Below, piece by piece: positions 1 to 11,900 of a stretch of DNA of 64,000 nucleotides. The notes below the pieces were generated by a model. That model was not told the DNA's origin. It did not search any database and was given only the letters and a program-made list of their open reading frames with translations. Numbering within the stretch: the stretch's first letter is position 1; the number at the start of each line of letters is the position of its first letter. A program made the position numbers and the translations under genes. Location: the NCBI GenBank assembly GCA_007570785.1, contig ML664161.1, positions 5,282,723 through 5,346,722 of the forward strand, read 5' to 3'. The DNA comes from Antilocapra americana (taxonomy: Eukaryota > Chordata > Mammalia > Artiodactyla > Antilocapridae).

Positions 1-82
1 ACATATATATATATATATGTATATATATATATGTATATATATATATACATATATATATATATGTATATACATATATATATAT
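1..82. repeat. AT-rich (AT)n/(ATGT)n microsatellite
   Basis: The window opens inside a run of AT dinucleotides broken by regular TGTA and TACA units. It is cut by the window edge, so its full length is unknown. The short open frame across it reads alternating Tyr/Ile and is an artefact of the repeat. Confidence 0.95.
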
Positions 83-571
83 TTGTTTTTAAAGAAAAAG
101 ATGGATGTTGTGCCTCTTGGTTTTTTTTTTATCTATGACTCTTATTACTCTTTTTATCCATTTCTTTGCTTTTCATTCTTTGACATGTTCTTATTTAATT
201 TTTATCCTGTAGACTAATCCCTTGATTTTAAGTTTTTTTTATTCTATAATCAAATCAACTCTTTTAAAACCCAGATCACAACACATCAATAAATCACAAG
301 TCTTTTTTACAAAATAAATAGAATTATCATACATGAAATAATGGCTGGATATAACATACACATACATATAAATAATGTATCATAATGGTAAGTGTATTTA
401 TTGGTCAAGAAAGCTTTAAAACCACTGATTTAGTGTGTAATTAATTAGTTGTGCTAAAGAATTTTCAAATCTTACCTTATTTGCTCTCGAATAGCTTGCT
501 AGTCATGCAAAATTCTTAAGTTATGGATGTATATAATATCCTCTTGTATCTCTCTGAAGACACTAAGTTTT
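83..571. other. Unassigned AT-rich DNA
   Basis: No repeat family, exon-like reading frame or RNA gene was recognised here. The sequence is AT-rich with T-runs. Confidence 0.5.
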
Positions 572-1120
572 TTCCTTTACATTATCATGTTGGTTTTGCC
601 ATACATTGACATGAATCCGCCATGGGTATACATGTGTTCCCCTTCTAGAACCCCCCACCTACCTACCTCCCAATTCCATCCCTCTGGGTCATCCCGGTGC
701 ACCAGCCCTGAGCATCCTGTATCAAGCATCAAACCTGGGCTGGCGATTGATTTCCCATATGATAATTTACATGTTTCAGTGCTGTTCTCCCATATCATCT
801 CACCCTTGCCTTCTCCCATAGAGTCCAAAAGACTGTTCTGTACATCTGCATCTCTTTTGCTGTCTCGCATACAGGGTTATCGTTACCATCTTTCTAAATT
901 TCATATATATGTGTTAGTATACTGTATTTTTGTTTTTCCTTCTGGCTTACTTCACTCTGTATAATAGGCTCCAGTTTCGTCCACCTCAGTAGAACTGATT
1001 CAAATGTATTCTTTTTAATGGCTGAGTAATATTCCATTGTGTATAATATGTACCACAGCTTTCTTATCCATTCGTCTGTTGATGGACATCTAGGTTGCTT
1101 CCATGTCCTGGCTATTGTAA
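572..1120 (-). mobile_element. L1 (bovine type) 3' end, 5'-truncated
   Basis: Reading the minus strand, this is the last part of L1 ORF2 (up to a stop near 894-896) followed by the ruminant L1 3' UTR. The run near 572-580 on the plus strand is what remains of the A-rich tail. The homologous stretch lies at about 8565-9150 inside the full-length L1 of this window, in the same orientation. The copy is 5'-truncated at about 1120, just after the segment that reads gctattgtaa on the plus strand. No clear target-site duplication was found. It cannot be functional. Confidence 0.9.
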
Positions 1121-1403
1121 TAAGGAAGCAAAATAAAGAAATAAACTAGTAAATCTGGGATAAAACTGAATCAAATTGGAGAGAAAATATTTCTTCAAAA
1201 ATATTAGTGTCTTTGCTTCCTTATTTCCATGCTTTTAATATTCCTCTAATATTCAATGACCCTGCTGTTTGGATTTCGGAATAAAGAACTAGTTTAATTA
1301 GTAGAGTTAGCCTGCATGGGATTATTATGCAGTTTTATAGGTCTTTGTTCCCAGCAGCCCTTGAGTGTGAGATTCTAATTTAAAACTCTAAAAGCACAGT
1401 CTG

Positions 1404-1540
1404 GGTGACACCCTTGTGGTCCAGTGGTTAGGACTTGATGCTTTCACTGCCAGGGCCCCAGGTTCAGTTCCTGTTCAGGAAACTAAGATCCTACAAGCCG
1501 TGTGGTGTGCAAAAAAATAAAATAATATAAAATAAAAATG
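1404..1540 (+). mobile_element. CHR-type tRNA-derived SINE
   Basis: A tRNA-Glu-like head (box-B-like ggttcagttcc) is followed by an A-rich tail with AAATAAAA units and no BovB-derived body. This fits the older CHR SINEs of cetaceans, hippos and ruminants rather than Bov-tA. It is flanked by a target-site duplication, aaagcacagtctg at 1391-1403 and aaagcacaatctg at 1541-1553 (12 of 13 match), so both ends are secure. It is an ordinary pol-III-type retroposon with no sign of function. Confidence 0.85.
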
Positions 1541-1553
1541 AAAGCACAATCTG

Positions 1554-2159
1554 ACAGGAGGTACCACACAACAGTGTTGTTGTGCTGTCCTGTGACATTC
1601 TCCATTGTCAAGAGAGTTACTTTGGGAGAAGCAATTTTAGTGAATCTTGTTTCTGAGTCAGTATATTCTTTCTTGCCATATGTTATAGAGCTTTGACATG
1701 ACCTTAAGCCATGTTCTTTCTCTCAGATGTTGACACCCACATGCAGAACTGTCCTCTGGGAGATGACCCATTTTCTTCGGAGAAAGGTTCTCTGAGTATA
1801 GTCGTGAGGGAAAGGACACTAGCCTCTGTCTGCAAAGGAATAGAAAGGGCTTTCTGGTCTCTTCTCTTAAATAAATACAAGAAATGCTTTAATTAATCTA
1901 CTCATATCATGTATCCTAGCTCCTTTCTGTTATTATACTCACTGACTTTGAACTTGACAGAGTTCCCTTGAGGAGAATCCTGCTAACAGTAGTGTTTGAT
2001 GCTGTGGTTTTCTCTTCTCTGTATATCCTATAATCAGATCATACCTGATTTTTATGTTTCAGGAATTTCTCAAATATATAGAGTAAATTGACACCCTTTC
2101 TTCCATTTTCAAAAACAACTTATTATAATTTTTTTTTGTGGAGAGATCACATTAAAATT
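1554..2159. other. Unassigned DNA
   Basis: No recognised repeat or gene. A 61-codon plus-strand frame at 1711-1896 has no feature that separates it from chance. Confidence 0.5.
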
Positions 2160-2206
2160 TCTTTTTTAATTAATTAATTAATTTTTTCTTTACATTATCG
2201 TGTTGA
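2160..2206 (-). mobile_element. Possible ultra-short L1 tail insertion
   Basis: A T/TTAA-rich run is followed by ctttacattatcgtgttg, which closely matches the last bases of the L1 copy at 574-592 on the same strand. This could be an L1 insertion truncated to only about 20 bases of 3' end plus tail. The match is short, so chance is possible. Confidence 0.4.
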
Positions 2207-2431
2207 ATGAAGAAGCAGATATACAAATACAGCTGTCTTCTATTAAGTCAGAACACTCAAGATATTTACAAAATATCAATATAAACATGATATTATTCTT
2301 ACATTTTTGGGCAATATATTTGTTTTTTTTTTTTGCATGTGTCATAACATGTAATGGGCTTATTATTTTTATATTGAAATAAAGACTAGTGTTTTTTAAA
2401 TCTCAAGTTAAATTTCTAGTATGGTGAATAT

Positions 2432-2660
2432 TGGACTTCCCAGGTGGTACAGTGTTAAAAGAATTCGTCTGCCAATGCAGGAGATGCAGGAGACGCAGGT
2501 TCAATTCCTGGGTTGGAAATATCCCCTGGAGTAGGAACTGGTGACTTGCTCCAGTATTCTTGCCTGGAAAATTCCATGAACACAGGAACCTGGTGGGCTA
2601 AGGTTTGTGGGGTCTCAAAGAGTTAGACATGACTGAAGACTGAGAGACTGAGCACACGTA
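2432..2660 (+). mobile_element. Bov-tA SINE
   Basis: The tRNA-Glu-like head (gacttcccaggtgg..., box-B-like ggttcaattcctgg) is joined to the BovA body (tccagtattcttgcctgg, agttagacatgactga). A small duplication (ggagatgc/ggagacgc) lies in the head. Diverged and inert. Confidence 0.92.
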
Positions 2661-4565
2661 TACCCATAGAATGAAACTCTTTGGGTTCTTTAATAATCTT
2701 TAAAATGTAAAGAAGTATTCAATATATCCACAGCTTCTTTTGGCTTGTAACATTGTACAATATTACGTGACTTTCCCAAAACAACATGCTACTAGAGGGC
2801 AGAGGCAGGCCTTGAACTAATATCTGATTGCTCCAAAGTTTTTCTTCCTAAATATTTCTGCATTCAGTTTGAGAACTAATGGGTTATTTTTTTTTTTCAG
2901 ATGTCTGTCAATATCTCATCCTGAATAATTTCTTGCTTGATTGTCACTTTCATCAGTCTGGCATCCAGCAGGTTCTGAGAAGTGATGGAAAGTGTTTATG
3001 AATAGAACTTTTGAAGAATCTTGTATACATTTCTAAAATATCCTTGACATCTCCAGCAGTTATCAACCATTTTTTCTTTGGATAGGGCTGACTTTTGGTT
3101 ATCACACCTGTGCCTTTTCAGGCTTCGAGACACTCTACAAACTTTTTTTTTTGTTTTCATTTCTTTGTCTCTTCCAGATTTGAATGCTCTCAGTTCTTAG
3201 CATATTGTTATCACAGTTGTTAATGATTGCTATTGTAGGTTACACATAAAACAGATATTGTTAGGTGGCTTCTATAATTTTCTTCCAATCATTATTATAA
3301 TATATCTTATGCAATATTAACAATTGGGATTGAAATTTCAATTTTCCTATACAGCATTCATTTGACAGTTCAGTCTCCAGTGTAATAGCTCTCCCTTACT
3401 CATAGTTTCAGTTTTCATTTAAGAATATGCCAAATTATAGTACCCACCAATATGGCCTCCTTCCCAAGCCATGAATTATGCAGCTCTGCAGCTACTGCTG
3501 GCTCTTCTGGGAATTTATTGTCTGTAGCTTCTTCATCCCAGGTGGATCACTTGCTCTCTTCCTGCCAAACCCTTCTTTCTGCCTGGACTCTGACTCAATT
3601 CTCTCTTTGTGGCCCCCAGAATTCTGCCAGCTTTTTAGAGCATTTGTAATAATAAGAAAATGGCACCCCTTCCTCCAGGCATGGGTTTCTGAAACAGAAA
3701 CCCATGAATGCCTCATGCCATCTGCCAGGCCACTGTGGAAACCACATGCCTTGACTCTGAACACCTCTGGGAGGTCATACTGAGAAATTGGTGGAGAAGT
3801 TTAATGACACTGACACTGATTTTTGAACATCATTTTAAAAGCCTTATGGGTAGTCTCGCACTTTCTATGTAAGAACACAAACCATACTCTTATTTTCAAA
3901 AGAAAATGGATATCCGGTCTCTGTAGAAAAAGATATGATGCTTCAATACAGAATAACTGTGCATTTCAAGCATTCAATCCCTTTGACTTTAGTCTCAAAT
4001 TGCCTGCTTTCCAGAATGTTACAAAAACGTCTAGATATCATTTTGTCAGTTAAGAGATACTATGGAGCTTAAATAAAGTGAATGTCCTCAGGGTTAACCA
4101 TCATTTGTGTCCTCTCTCTGTCCTGTTTTTCTATTGATGCATTACTTGTTTCTCAATGTCAGCTCTTGCTTGCTCAGACCCTTCCCAATTGCTTATGTTG
4201 ATCCTGACAGTTTCTTCTATCCTTCTGGCCTCCTGATCTTGGATTTCTCCACCTGGCAAATTTATGTGGAGATTTCTGTTGGCAACCTTATCCTCATGCA
4301 GAAGGCCTGATGTATTTCCCTCATACATACTTCCTGGTAGGCAGCCTGCTATCAGGATAGCTCCTGTATGTGAAGGTAGAGGTGCCAAATTTCTATTCTG
4401 AATTCTCAGGCCTGGGTAAAGTCAGACTTCCAAGTAGCCATATATCTGGACCTCATGTAAATGGTTTTACTCTGCTTTAAAATAATGCTTTTGACTTCAC
4501 TGAGAGTTAGATTAAGATATGTTCACATGAAGAAGATTCCTAGAGCTTTTGTTAATATCATGTGG
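2661..4565. other. Unassigned DNA with a perfect hairpin
   Basis: No recognised repeat family over about 1.9 kb. The segment 3440-3790 is richer in GC than its surroundings and carries open frames of 90-101 codons on both strands; none resembles a known protein. The palindrome at 3680-3706 is listed separately. Confidence 0.45.
3680..3706. repeat. Perfect 12-bp inverted repeat, 3-nt loop
   Basis: catgggtttctg is followed by aaa and then its exact reverse complement cagaaacccatg. As RNA or single-stranded DNA it would fold into a short stable hairpin. There is no promoter, U-run or microRNA-length stem to support a specific role. Confidence 0.9.
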
Positions 4566-4766
4566 GGTCTTCTCTATAGCTCAAATGGTAAAGAATCTGC
4601 CTGCAACACAGGAGTCTCCCATTTGATACCTGGGTTGGGAAGATCCTCTGGAGAAGGGAATGGCAATCCACTCCAGTATTCTTGCCTGGAGAATTTCATG
4701 AGCCAGGTGGGCTATATTCCATGGGATTGCGAAGAGTTGGACATGATTGTGCGACTACCACTACTA
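4566..4766 (+). mobile_element. Bov-tA SINE
   Basis: tRNA-like head (agctcaaatggtaaagaatctgcc in two blocks) plus BovA body ending at gagttggacatgattgtgcgact. Clean full-length copy without an evident target-site duplication. Confidence 0.92.
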
Positions 4767-5518
4767 TGAGAACACCTGACCAATTGTAATTATTATTATT
4801 TTTTGGTCATCTTTCTATAACATCCACATGATAAGTCAATTTTAACATATTTTGCTGGGTGAGGTATGTCTTCCATAATGAAATGGTACTTGCAAATTAT
4901 TACATAATTAATGGCAACTAATCTGTCATATACCATGTTTTGCATTGTCTACTAAGAAGCATAGAGCTATATGTTAGTATCATTTTTCTGTAGGTATATT
5001 TAGCTTAGGTTTATTGATACTCACCTTTATGTTTTATGTTTATGAGATTCCTTAATTCAAGCTGAAGACTTACTCTTATGACTATAATTTTATGCTTTGC
5101 CTCATTCCTAAAGTCACCTAAAAGCACAGAAATATAAAAAAAAATCAGAACAGGAACTATGCAATGTTAAGAGCATATAGTTAAAGAGACCCTGCAGAAT
5201 TCAGAGAAGTTAAAGGAAATTAGAGATAATAAAATAAGCTAATTTTATCTGGGCCAGTAATAATCAGTATAAGTGCAAATCATCTTGTCAGCAACACATG
5301 AAGTGTTTCCGCCAGCCTGACTTCCCCCTCAGTGGCACTACAGGCCTCTTGTCTGGATTCTTGAGGACTGCACTAAGATGGTGGCTTTCCCTTGAAGTCT
5401 TTTCCTTCTGGCCTAACGTGCTGGGCCATTAGAGGGAATGTCACAGAAGGAAGAAGTGGTAGGAAGCAGCTCTTGCAAAATCACAGACCTAGTGGAGATT
5501 GCCGTGGTATTACAGTGT
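4767..5518. other. Unassigned DNA
   Basis: AT-rich, no recognised repeat or coding signal. A GC-richer patch at about 5290-5420 was not identified. Confidence 0.5.
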
Positions 5519-5614
5519 ATCAGTTCAGTTCAGTTGTTCAGTCGTGTCCGACTCTTAGCGACCCCATGGACTGCAGCACGCTAGGCCTCCCTGTCCATCG
5601 TCGACTCCGGGGGT
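5519..5614 (-). mobile_element. BovB LINE 3'-terminal fragment
   Basis: The plus strand reads the reverse complement of the BovB 3' end: triplicated cagtt, then tgttcagtcgtgtccgactc and the gaccccatggactgcagcacg block. Only about 95 bases were retained. It has few differences from the copies at 42.2 and 43.8 kb, so it is probably one of the younger insertions. Confidence 0.88.
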
Positions 5615-6019
5615 GGATAAAGATGTATATACAGTCACCAGCATCAGCATGAGAATATTTACATATATTATTTAAATCTCTTTCTAAAAACATCTCAAAA
5701 AAAGCTGTATATGATGATTAGTGGAGGGGTTTAGATCTTGTCAGTACTGTCTCATTGCATAGGGAGTTTATAGACTGCACTTGTTTTCTCTCCGCCATAT
5801 TTTAATTCACCTTTATGAATTCCTTTATAGTTGTAGAAGAAACTACTCCTTTTCTCTTTTCCTCTTCAACCACATCTTCTTATAAGGCCCAGGAACTTTA
5901 TCTGAGGCCATAGCTCTTAGGTAATTTGTCTCATGATCTTTATGTCACAGCTTATATGATTTTTTTAGAAGTTGATTGTTATTTTCTGTGAAGTAAAATG
6001 GGGGAATTTGTTTTCAGAC
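5615..6019. other. Unassigned DNA
   Basis: AT-rich, nothing recognised. Confidence 0.5.
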
Positions 6020-6125
6020 ATTAAAGTTTTTAGTTTGTATTGGGGTATAGCAGATTAACCATATTGTGGTAGTTTCAGGTGAGCAGCAAAGGGACTCAGC
6101 CATACATACACGTGTATCCATTCTG
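6020..6125 (-). mobile_element. L1 3' UTR fragment (artiodactyl L1)
   Basis: The plus strand (tattggggtatagcagatta, gtttcaggtgagcagcaaag, actcagccatacatacac) is antisense to the classical L1 3' end that reads ...tgtacacctgaaactaacac... in sense. The same region is present in sense near 52.37 kb. Old and 5'-truncated. Confidence 0.7.
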
Positions 6126-8547
6126 GGGGAGATTAATTTATAAAATATAAAAGAGTTAAGTGTTTATCAAAGCTTCCTAGCAAGGAGAGCAGAGTGAGAA
6201 GTCACAGCAGTGAGTGATGAGCCTACCGCTTGCCTCTGGGGACATGTGGTACAGGCTTCTCGCCTGTTTCTTGACATTTCTGTGGACTTATTTGTAACCT
6301 TGGTAGTCACAGTGTGGGAGGTGGGAGGGAAGAGGCGAGCTGAGTAAAGAATCATCTAATGCATACTCTTTTTCTCTTCCTAGAGGACATTTTATGATCT
6401 TTAATGTATTCCTACAAAACGAAATAAAACTTTTAGCAATTCACATAGAAGCTCAGAGAATCCCCATATGCAACGTTAGCTTTTAAATCTCATATATATG
6501 CATGTATATGGAGAGATGTACGTTTTTCTTTTTCTCCATCCTCACATCCTTCCTGACAAAACTCAGATTTGTATTTTAGGTATTCTTTGCTTGGTTGCGG
6601 CTGCTGCCATTTTCAGAAATTTTTTCACGAAATCGTTTTTTTCAAAGTTTGTTAATTGGAAAAGTGCTCCACCATCCTCCCCCCCGCCCCGCCCCCGCCA
6701 AGGTTATCTAAGATGGAGGGCTACACAATCATTATCTGCTCTCAGCAAAACTGAATGGCTGGGAGGGACTAATTCTATACTCCGTGGTGCCAAAAGCCAC
6801 TTCTGAACATATTGCAATATATACTGGATTCATTTTAAAGTGGTTGCAACTAAATAAATCACAACCTTTGGGGGATAGGGTAATAGTATATTAAGACTGT
6901 GTATAGTCTATGAGTAGTCAGTATATTAAAATCTGTCAGAAAAGGTCATCATTGACTGTGGGTTAATATCTGCTGTCAGTACCTTGAATAGTGCCAATAT
7001 CTGTTGGCCCTTATCTGTTCCAGGGTTCAAGTCAGGAAATGAGATCTGAAACTTTCTGAAGGGGTTGAGAACCAGATTGCCCAACTTCTTAGTGGAGAAA
7101 AGTTTCTGGGTTTTTTTGCTTGTTTTTTTTTGTTGTTGTTCTTGTTGTTTAATGATTCTGAGTATTTTAGAGTTGAAGGGTTGAGGTATATGTAGGATTT
7201 TAGTCTTTGGCCTTTTGGATCCAGGGAGAGAAAGGATATGCCCTTTTCCTCTCACCCTACCCCAACCAATTACCTTTGGAGAGGTATCAGCTGTGTTTTG
7301 CTAATGAGCATTGCCGGAGGATGTTCTGGAAGCTCACTGAACACAGGGACTTGTGAGCCTCGTCACAGTGGAATCAGGCACCTGTCAGTCTGTTTATACA
7401 TGTGCTAGTGTTTTCTTTGCAAGGCATACAAACCAATTAGAGTGTGGCTCTCAGAACATTTCTGAGGAGGTGGATACTTCTTTTCATGTTTGGCGTGGGC
7501 ATCTGTTGTATTGGGGAAAGTGAGATCAAGAACTGTACAATCAATTTCAGGAGGAAAATTAGGATGAAAGGAAGAACCAAATTTTAGTAAATTTAGTAGA
7601 GATTCAGTAGAGGATTTAGTAGAGAAAATGATCTGAGTTCCATATATCTGTACAGTTGGAAAGTTCAAAAGAATGAGGACAGACCTATTTTCTTGACCGC
7701 CTTTCATTAAGTGCCTGTTGTTTTGATAATTAGTTCATTATAGAGGAGAGATGTGAATGGTGACCTCTGTCCAGTCTGGCTCATGAAAAACAAATGGACT
7801 GATCTCCTCTGGGCAGTGTGATCAATTACCAGTAATGAAGCTGAAATGAATGATCCTGATATGCCTCTACACATTTTATTTTGCAAGGAAATCAGTGTCT
7901 TATGCAGCTTGAGAGATGGCTCCGACTTTATATTAGCAACGTAATGTTCAGCCTTCCGACCCTCTCCTCCCCAAATCAAGACTTACTGTCAGATAAATTC
8001 AACTAGTGCCTTAAGGAGAAATCTAGTGAATATGGGGCAAAGATGCAGAGTTACATTTCGACGGTTTCCCACTATGTGAATAGCAGTCAGCTATAGAATG
8101 GGTAACCGTCAGCAATTTTATTTTAATTCTTTGCTATATGGAACCTCAGGGAGGAAATGTTCTTGTGTGGAGGTCAAAAGTTCTTTTTTTTTTTTTATAA
8201 ATTGTAAAATGATTGAAAATTGTGACTATCACTACCTGTAGTTTTACTATTTGCACTTATAATAAAGTGATGGCAATGCTATTTAGGAGTTGATGCTGAG
8301 GATATATAAATGTCTATTACAAAAGCTAGTATTTAGCATCCACATTCTAGAATTACTGCCAGTGAATCCCATTGAAAAACTGTTAAGGATCTCTAACAAC
8401 GGATGGTACCTGGGTATTGTCATCTTATTCTTTTTCTCTTCTGGCTGGAAATATTGGAGTTAGTAACTATAACTTTCTAAGAGATGTGGGACTAATAAGA
8501 TAAATATTAATCTCCCTCTAGTTTTGTCGGTCATATTTGCTGCTTGG
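6126..8547. other. Unassigned DNA, largely repeat-free
   Basis: About 2.4 kb with no recognised transposon. Open frames of 90-109 codons on the minus strand (6926-7255, 7405-7707, 7707-7979) show no domain, and they cross simple-sequence runs such as the (gtt)n stretch near 7110-7150. A GC-box-like run lies at 6681-6699. Confidence 0.45.
6675..6699. promoter_or_regulatory. Isolated C/CpG-rich GC-box-like run
   Basis: A C-run leads into overlapping ccgcccc/cgccccc motifs, the consensus class bound by Sp/KLF factors, within otherwise AT-rich DNA. It is followed by ggttatctaag, which contains a GATA-type core (ttatct). No CpG island surrounds it and no transcript start is evident, so a regulatory role is only possible. 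Confidence 0.25.
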
Positions 8548-8564
8548 ACCAAAGTCTAATTTTA
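8548..8564. repeat. Target-site duplication, left copy, of the L1
   Basis: accaaagtctaatttta lies immediately before the T-rich (antisense poly-A) end of the L1 and is repeated exactly at 16304-16320. Confidence 0.95.
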
Positions 8565-8939
8565 TTTTATTTTTATTTATTTATTTTTAAAAATTTATTT
8601 ATTTTAGTCTGGGGCTAATTACTTTACAATATAGTATTGGTTTTGCCATACATTGACATGGATCTGCCATGGGTGCATGTGTGTTCCCCATCCTGAACCC
8701 CCTCCTTATTCCCTCCCCATCCCATCCCTCTGGGTCATCCCAGTGCACCAGCCCTGAGCACCCTGTATCATGCATAGAACCTGGACTGGCGATACGTTTC
8801 ACATATGATAATATACATGTTTCAATGCCATTCTCCCAAGTTATCCAACCCTCACACTCTCCCATAGAGTCCAAAAGACTGTTCTATACATCTGTGTCTC
8901 TTTTGCTGTCTCACATACAGGGTTGTCATTACTATCTTT

Positions 8940-11900
8940 CTAAATTCCATAAATATGCATTAATATACTGTATTGGTGTTTTTCTTTCTGGCTTACTTCA
9001 CTCTGTATAATAGGCTCCAGTTTCATCCACCTCATTAGAACTGATTCAAATGATTCTTTTTAATGGCTGAGTAATATTCCATTGTGTTTGTGTCCCACAG
9101 CTTTCTTATCCATTTGTATGCTGATGGGCATCTAGGTTGCTTCCATGTCCTGGCTATTATAAACAGTGCTGCGATAAACATTGGGGTACATGTATCTCTT
9201 TCAGTTCTGGTTTCCTTGGTGTGTATGCCCAGCAGTGGGATTCCTGGGTCATATGGCAGTTCTATTTCCAATTTTAAGGAATCTCTACACTGTTCTCCAT
9301 AGTGGCTTTACTAATTTTCATTCCCACCAACAGTGTAATAGGGTTCCCTTTTCTCCACACCCTCTCCAGCATTTTTTGCTTGTAGACTTTTGGATGGCAG
9401 CCATTCTGACTGGTGTGAAATGGTACCTCATTGTGGTTTTGATTTGCATTCCTCTGATAATGAGTGATATTGAGCATCTTTTCATGCATTTGTTAGCCAT
9501 CTGTATGTCTTCTTTGGAGAAATGTCTGTTTAGTTCTTTCACCCACATTTTGATTGGGTCGTTTATTTTTCTGGAATTGAGCTGTAGGAGTTGCTTGTAT
9601 ATTTTTGAGATTAATTGTTTGTTTATTGCTTCATTTGCTATTATTTTCTCCCATTCCGAGGGCTGCCTTTTCACCTTGCTTGTAGTTTCCTTTGTTGTGC
9701 AAAAGCTTTTCATTTTAATTAGGTCACATTTGTTTATTTTTGCTTTTATTTCCAATATTCTGGGAGGTGGGTCATAGAGGATACTGCTTTCGTTTATGTT
9801 GGAGAGTGTTTTGCCTATGTTTTCCTCTAGTAGTTTTATAGTTTCTGGTCTTATGTTTAGATCTTTAATCCATTTTGAGTTTATTTTTGTGTATGGTGTT
9901 AGGAAGTGTTCTGGTTTCATTCCTTTACAAGTGGTTGACCAGTTTTCCCAGCACCACTTGTTAAATATTTTCTCTTCTCCATTGTATATTCTTGCCTCCT
10001 TTGTTGAAGATAAGGTGTCCATAGGTGCATGGATTTATCTCTTGGCTTTCTATTTTGTTCCATTGATCTATGTTTCTGTCTTTGTGCCAGTACCATACTG
10101 TCTTGATGACTGTGGCTTTGTAGTATAGCCTAAAGTCAAGCAGGTTGATTCCTCCAGTTCCATTCTTCTTTCTCAAGATTGCTTTGGCTATTCTAGGTTT
10201 TTTGTATTTCCATAAATTGTAGAATTTCATAAATCTCACAAATTGTGAAATTATTTGTTCTAGTTCTCTGAAAAAGACCATTGGTAGTTTGATAGAGATT
10301 GCATTGAATATATAGATTGCTTTGGGTAGTATACTCATTTTCACTATATTGATTCTTCCGATCCATGAACACGGTATATTTCTCCATCTATTTGTGTCCT
10401 CCTTGATTTCTTTCAACAGTGCTTTATAGTTTTCTGTATATAGGTCTTTTGTTTCTTAAGGTAGATATATTCCTAAGTATTTTATTCTTTTCATTGCAAT
10501 GGTGAATGGAATTGTTTCCTTAATTTCTCTTTCTGTTTTCTCATGGTTAGTATATAGGAATGCAAGGGATTTCTCTGTGTTGATTTTATATCCTTCAACT
10601 TTACTATATTCATTGATTAGCTCTAGTAATTGTATCGTGGAGTCTTTAGGGTTTTCTATGTAGAGGATCATGTCATCTGCAAACAGTGAGAGTTTTACTT
10701 ATTTTCCAATTTGGATTCCTTTTATTTCTTTATCTGCTCTGATTGCAGTGCCCAAAACTTCCAAAATTTCATTGAATAGTAATGGTGAGACTGGGCACCC
10801 TTGTCTTGTTCCTGACTTTAGGGGAAATGCTTTCAATTTTTCACCATTGAGGATAATGTTTACTGTGGGTTTGTCATATATAGCTTTTATTAGATTGAGA
10901 TATGTTCCTTCTATTCCTGCTTTTTGGAGGGTTTTTATCATAAATGGGTGTTGAATTTTGTCAAAGGCTTTCTCTTCATCTCTTGAGATAATCATATGGT
11001 TTTTACTTTTCAATTTGTTAATGTGGTGTATTATATTGATTGATTTGCGAATATTGAAGAATCCTTGCATCCCTGGGATAAAGCCCACTTGGTCATGATG
11101 TATGATATTTTTAATATGTTGTTGGATTCTGTTTCCTAGAATTTTGTTAAGGATTTTTGTGTCTATGTTCATCAGTGGTATTGGCCTCTAGTTTTCTTTT
11201 GTTGTGGCATCTTTGTCATATTTTGGTATTAGGGTGATGGTGGCCTCATAGATGAGTTTGGAAGTTTATCTCCCTCTGTAATTTTCTGGAAGAGTTTGAG
11301 TAGGATAGGTGTTAGCTCTTCTCTAAATTTTTGGTAGAATTCAGCTGTGAAGCTGTCTGGTCTTGTTTGCTGAAAGATTTCTGATTACAGTTTCAATTTC
11401 TTTGCTTGTGATGGGTCTGTTAAGATTATCTATCTCTTCCTGGTTTAGTTTTGGAAAATTGTACTTTTCTAAGAATTTTGTCTATTTCTTCCAAGTTGTC
11501 AATTTTATTGGCATATAGTTGCTGATAATAGTCTCTTATAGATCCTTCATATTTCTGTGTTGTCTGTTGTGATCTATCCATTTTCATTTCTACTTTTGTT
11601 GATTTGATTTTTCTCCCTTTGTTTCTTAATGAGTCTGGCTAATGGTTTGTCAATTTTCTTTATCTTCTCAAAGAACCAGCTTTTGGCTTTGTTGATTTTT
11701 GCTATGGTCTCTTTTGTTTCCTTTGCATTTATATCTGCCCTAATTTTTAAGATTTCTTTCCTTCTACTAACCTTGGGGTTCTTCATTTCTTCCTTTTCTA
11801 GTTGCTTTAGGTGTAGAATCAGGTTATTCATTTGACTTTTTTCTTGTTTCCTGAGGTAAGTCTGTATTGCTATGAACCTTCCTCTTAGCACTGCTTTTAT

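Noticed and set aside
9181..9777. 198-codon plus-strand open frame
   Set aside because: It is antisense to the L1 ORF2 C-terminal region; hydrophobic composition comes from the reverse complement of Lys/Glu-rich L1 codons.
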